A DNA stretch of 8,992 bases from an uncultured Fretibacterium sp. (GTDB taxonomy: Bacteria > Synergistota > Synergistia > Synergistales > Aminobacteriaceae): contig NZ_CALHIQ010000007.1 in the NCBI RefSeq assembly GCF_938030725.1, positions 1-8,992 of the forward strand, given 5' to 3'. Under the pieces are notes generated by a model, which was not told the DNA's origin, searched no databases, and worked only from the letters and a program-made list of their open reading frames with translations. Position 1 is the first letter of the stretch. Every line of letters begins with the position of its first letter. The translations under genes and the position numbers were made by a program. This document shows positions 7,023 through 8,992 of this stretch, in pieces.

Positions 7023-7040
7023 AAAAAAACGCGACTCGCG
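7023..7040 (-). terminator. Short GC hairpin followed by seven T's in the operon leader
   Basis: On the minus strand CGCG-AGT-CGCG is followed directly by TTTTTTT. The stem is only 4 bp, below a normal terminator. If transcription starts at the distal candidate near 7105 this would lie in the leader and could pause or attenuate it. Could equally be chance. Confidence 0.3.
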
Positions 7041-7073
7041 AAAGCCGTACCTTCCATGATTTTATTTGTGGCG

Positions 7074-7150
7074 AGGGCAGCACCCTTTATACACTTTAAT
7101 TCTGCCCTTGTATTTTATCACGCCGGAGCCGTCAGGAAAGGACAGGGCAG
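7074..7150. repeat. Three copies of the 7-mer AGGGCAG around the distal candidate promoter
   Basis: AGGGCAG occurs at 7074-7080 and 7144-7150, and its complement CTGCCCT at 7102-7108. The first and second copies form an inverted repeat (7-bp stem, 21-nt loop) and flank possible -10 sequences for the operon. They may be sites for a regulator, but seven bases repeated three times is modest evidence. Confidence 0.35.
7086..7120 (-). promoter_or_regulatory. Candidate distal promoter(s) for the opp operon
   Basis: Two overlapping possibilities on the minus strand. The first is an extended -10, TGATAAAAT (7112-7120), with no recognisable -35. The second is TATAAA (7086-7091) with AATACA (7109-7114, 3 of 6) at a 17-bp spacing. 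Either would leave a leader of more than 200 nt before the binding-protein start. The AT-rich content contrasts with the GC-rich surroundings, but no single element is convincing. Confidence 0.35.
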
Positions 7151-7210
7151 TCGTTGCGCCGAATATATTATTTCAAACCTCAGCCCGCAGCGCACCGCCG
7201 GATGGACCCA

Positions 7211-7244
7211 GGGTGCGAGGAACGCCTCAACGGCGTTCGCGCCC
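7211..7244. other. Long imperfect dyad next to the ychF promoter
   Basis: AACGCC-TCAAC-GGCGTT (7221-7237) forms a 6-5-6 inverted repeat. It is extended outward, after a 3-nt bulge, by GGGTGCG pairing with CGCGCCC (one G-T pair): 13 pairs in all. No T-run follows on either strand, so a terminator is unlikely. It ends 9 bp before the ychF -35, a place where an operator could act on either divergent gene. Confidence 0.45.
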
Positions 7245-7253
7245 TGAAAGAGG

Positions 7254-7282
7254 TTGGCTTTCCCGCCGCCATGTCGTAAAAT
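7254..7282 (+). promoter_or_regulatory. Sigma70-type promoter for ychF
   Basis: TTGGCT (7254-7259, 4 of 6) and TAAAAT (7277-7282, 5 of 6) are separated by exactly 17 bp. Transcription would begin near 7289, giving a leader of about 115 nt before the TTG start at 7407. That leader contains two small stems (CGGCC/GGCCG and CGCTC/GAGCG) and then becomes T-rich. Confidence 0.6.
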
Positions 7283-7393
7283 AAGAGATCAGGACTAAAG
7301 CGCCGCAGACGGCCCTCGAAAAGGCCGCTCCGTCGAGCGCGGACCCGGTTAAACTTTGTGACGTCGTTTGATCGGCTTTTGTGTGCTTTTTTT

Positions 7394-7400
7394 GGAGGGG
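7394..7400 (+). promoter_or_regulatory. Ribosome binding site of ychF
   Basis: GGAGGGG lies 6 nt before TTG 7407. The frame is also open from ATG 7368, but the ribosome binding site then falls inside the coding region, and the extra residues are not part of the YchF fold. Confidence 0.85.
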
Positions 7401-7406
7401 ATCTTT

Positions 7407-8504
7407 TTGCTGAAATGCGGAATCGTCGGCCTGCCTCTCTCGGGCAAATCGACGGTGTTCAACGTCATCACGCGCGCCGGAGCGGAGGTCAAACCCTACG
7501 CGGGCGGCAGGACCGAGCCGAACCGGGCCCTGGTCAGCGTGCCGGACGCGCGCTTCGACAAGCTGGCTGAGGTGTTCAAACCTAAAAAGGAGACGCCCGC
7601 AGCCATCGAGTTCGTGGACTTGGCGGGCCTGTCCCGCGACGCCAGCAAGGGCGCCGGGCTAGGCAACTCCTTTCTCTCCTTCGTCGCGGAGTCCGAGGCG
7701 CTGCTACACGTCGTGCGGGCCTTCGGCAACCCCTCCGTCCCCCACCCGGAGGAAACCATCGACCCCCTGCGCGACTGGAAGATCGTGGAAACGGAGCTCA
7801 TCTACCGCGACCTGGGCGTCATCGGCAACCGCCTCGCGCGCCTTGACGAGAAGGCGGCAAAGCGCAAGACCTCGCCCGCCGAGAACGCGGAGGGGGAGCT
7901 TCTGCACGCCCTCCAGGACCACCTGATGGAGGAGCGCCCCCTGCGGGAGTTCCCCCTGACGGAGGAGCAGCGGCGCACCCTGTCGGGCTTCGCCTTCCTG
8001 ACGCTGAAGCCTGAGCTCGTGGTCCTGAACCTTGACGAAGGGCAGACGGGCGACGTCCCCGAGGCCGCTCCCCTGCTGTCCGCGCTGGCGGAGAAGGGCC
8101 TGACGGCGATCCGCGTGTACGGCTCCATCGAGATGGAGCTCGCGCAGCTCACCCCGGCGGAGCAGGAGGAGTTCATGAAGGACCTCTCCGTCGAGGAGCC
8201 GGGGCGTGAACGTCTGATTCACGAGGCCTATCGCCTCCTGGGGCTCATCTCATTCTTCACCAGCGGCGAGGACGAGGTGCGGGCATGGACCCTTCGTAGC
8301 GGCGACACCGCCTTGGACGCGGCGGGAGCCATCCACTCCGACCTGGCGCGCGGCTTCATCCGGGCTCAGGTCGTTTCCTTCGACGACTTTGCGGCCAACG
8401 GCTACAGCCTGGCGTCCTGCCGAGATAAGGGCGTCCTCCGCCTCGAGGGGAAGGAGTACCCCGTCCGGGACGGCGACATGATCGAGATTCGATTCAACGT
8501 CTAG
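7407..8504 (+). CDS. ychF: YchF-family P-loop NTPase (Obg family) with TGS domain, atypical G1 motif
   Basis: Ribosome-associated NTPase of the Obg superfamily; YchF proteins prefer ATP to GTP and are linked to translation and stress responses. From TTG 7407 the product is 365 residues (E. coli YchF is 363). G1 is GLPLSGKST (8-16), where canonical YchF reads GLPNVGKST; G3 is DLAG (71-74), followed by the family stretch ASKGAGLGN (79-87); the G4-position motif is NLDE (208-211), matching the NxxE of YchF rather than the NKxD of GTPases. The usual PFCTIEPN before the switch region is replaced by PYAGGRTEPN. A helical insert spans about 120-195. The C-terminal TGS domain (about 280-365) is well conserved: FFTSGEDEVRAWT, ARGFIRA, and the terminal DGDMIEIRFNV. 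Divergent from the opp operon, with its own promoter. A YchF paralogue is the main alternative. Confidence 0.92.
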   Translation: MLKCGIVGLPLSGKSTVFNVITRAGAEVKPYAGGRTEPNRALVSVPDARFDKLAEVFKPKKETPAAIEFVDLAGLSRDASKGAGLGNSFLSFVAESEALLHVVRAFGNPSVPHPEETIDPLRDWKIVETELIYRDLGVIGNRLARLDEKAAKRKTSPAENAEGELLHALQDHLMEERPLREFPLTEEQRRTLSGFAFLTLKPELVVLNLDEGQTGDVPEAAPLLSALAEKGLTAIRVYGSIEMELAQLTPAEQEEFMKDLSVEEPGRERLIHEAYRLLGLISFFTSGEDEVRAWTLRSGDTALDAAGAIHSDLARGFIRAQVVSFDDFAANGYSLASCRDKGVLRLEGKEYPVRDGDMIEIRFNV

Positions 8505-8510
8505 TGACGG

Positions 8511-8532
8511 CCCGCCCCTTGCAAAAGGCGGG
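8511..8532 (+). other. Stem-loop after ychF
   Basis: CCCGCC (8511-8516) pairs with GGCGGG (8527-8532) around CCTTGCAAAA, 6 nt after the ychF stop. It is followed by ACATAATGTGAG and not by a T-run, so it is at most a weak terminator. TTGCAA (8519-8524) and GAGAAT (8542-8547) at 17-bp spacing could be a weak promoter for the next gene (4 of 6 each). Confidence 0.4.
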
Positions 8533-8583
8533 ACATAATGTGAGAATACGCAGGAGAACCCAGTTTGAGGAGATGGAGTCCCC

Positions 8584-8992
8584 ATGGAGTTTTTGAACGG
8601 CATCGTTGAGAAGCTGGCGCCCATCCACGAGAAGATCCTGGACCTGACAAACCCTTTGACCTTGACGATCGAGGAGTACGTTCCACAGCTTGCCTCCTTT
8701 CACAATTATCTTATCTACGTCCTGATCCTGGCTATGATCCCGCTCTTTGGCCTGCTGAAGAAGGCCGTGAGGCGGCTCACGCGAGTCAGGCTCCCGCGCC
8801 GGAGCGGTCCCGCGATGCGGATGAGCCCGTCGCCTGCGCCATCGACCCCGCCCTCGTCGGCGCCCAAGAGCGTCGTCCATGGGCACGCACTGGACTACGG
8901 TGCCCATGGCTTCGCCTCCCAGCCGATGGGTTCTGCGGCGGCCTTCGGCACGGCCCAGCAGCCCCCCGTTGTCGGACAGGGGTACGGCGCCC
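8584..8992 (+). CDS. Unrecognised single-pass membrane protein with Pro/Ala-rich tail, cut by window edge
   Basis: I do not recognise this gene. An open frame from ATG 8584 continues past the right edge; 136 codons are visible with no stop and GC-rich third positions like the neighbouring genes. GAGGAG (8567-8572) lies 11 nt upstream and TGGAG (8574-8578) 5 nt upstream. The product has an amphipathic N-terminus (1-38), one hydrophobic segment at about 40-57 (NYLIYVLILAMIPLFGLL), a basic stretch at 59-73 (KKAVRRLTRVRLPRR) suggesting a cytoplasmic C-terminus, then a Pro/Ser/Ala-rich linker and a Gly/Ala/Gln-rich region with several His. The low-complexity tail may link to a folded domain outside the window. 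It is 79 nt downstream of ychF and may be co-transcribed. An antisense frame in this interval is Arg-rich and implausible. Confidence 0.65.
   Translation, partial: MEFLNGIVEKLAPIHEKILDLTNPLTLTIEEYVPQLASFHNYLIYVLILAMIPLFGLLKKAVRRLTRVRLPRRSGPAMRMSPSPAPSTPPSSAPKSVVHGHALDYGAHGFASQPMGSAAAFGTAQQPPVVGQGYGA

Noticed and set aside
5274..7247. Long plus-strand open frame (657 codons) opposite the binding-protein gene and running into the intergenic region
   Set aside because: It is antisense to a clear SBP_bac_5 gene with signal peptide; no ribosome binding site or domain supports it.
7368..7406. ATG 7368 as ychF start
   Set aside because: It has no ribosome binding site and adds 13 residues absent from YchF proteins; GGAGGGG at 7394-7400 points to TTG 7407.
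6873..7406. tRNA, small RNA gene or riboswitch in the divergent gap
   Set aside because: I found no cloverleaf, tRNA-like arms or recognisable riboswitch core; only short hairpins.
8494..8907. Minus-strand open frame of 137 codons at the right end
   Set aside because: Arg-rich low-complexity product antisense to a plus frame that has a ribosome binding site, membrane helix and GC-rich third positions.

Overview
The window is GC-rich bacterial DNA, densely coded, with strong Shine-Dalgarno sites and frequent TTG starts. The substrate-binding protein has a signal-peptidase-I type leader rather than a lipobox, which suggests a periplasm and so a diderm cell. Together with the peptide-import and peptidase content, this would fit an amino-acid- or peptide-fermenting anaerobe such as a member of Synergistota. 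That placement is an impression from protein style and is not proven by anything here.

Minus strand, positions 6872 down to 1: a six-gene peptide-utilisation cluster in the order substrate-binding protein, OppB/DppB permease, OppC/DppC permease, OppD/DppD ATPase, OppF/DppF ATPase, PepT aminopeptidase. PepT runs off the left edge, lacking only a few C-terminal residues. From oppB to oppF the genes are 18 nt or less apart or nearly touching, so they are almost certainly one mRNA. A 224-nt gap with three GC-rich stem-loops separates the binding-protein gene from oppB, and a perfect 9-bp hairpin lies in the 57-nt oppF-pepT gap. The binding protein captures peptides in the periplasm, OppBC form the channel, OppDF hydrolyse ATP, and PepT would remove N-terminal residues from imported tripeptides.

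Positions 6873-7406: a divergent intergenic region of about 530 bp. It holds a good sigma70-type promoter for the plus-strand gene, weaker extended -10 candidates for the minus-strand operon, several dyads, a short hairpin followed by seven T's, and three copies of a 7-mer.

Plus strand, 7407-8504: an atypical YchF/Obg-family P-loop NTPase with a C-terminal TGS domain. From 8584 to the right edge is the start of an unrecognised single-pass membrane protein with a proline/alanine-rich tail.

I see no RNA gene, mobile element, CRISPR array, phage gene or clear new biological system. The most useful points are three gene starts moved to TTG by their ribosome binding sites, coupling of the transporter to a peptidase, the variant nucleotide-binding motifs in OppF and YchF, and the structured intergenic regions.
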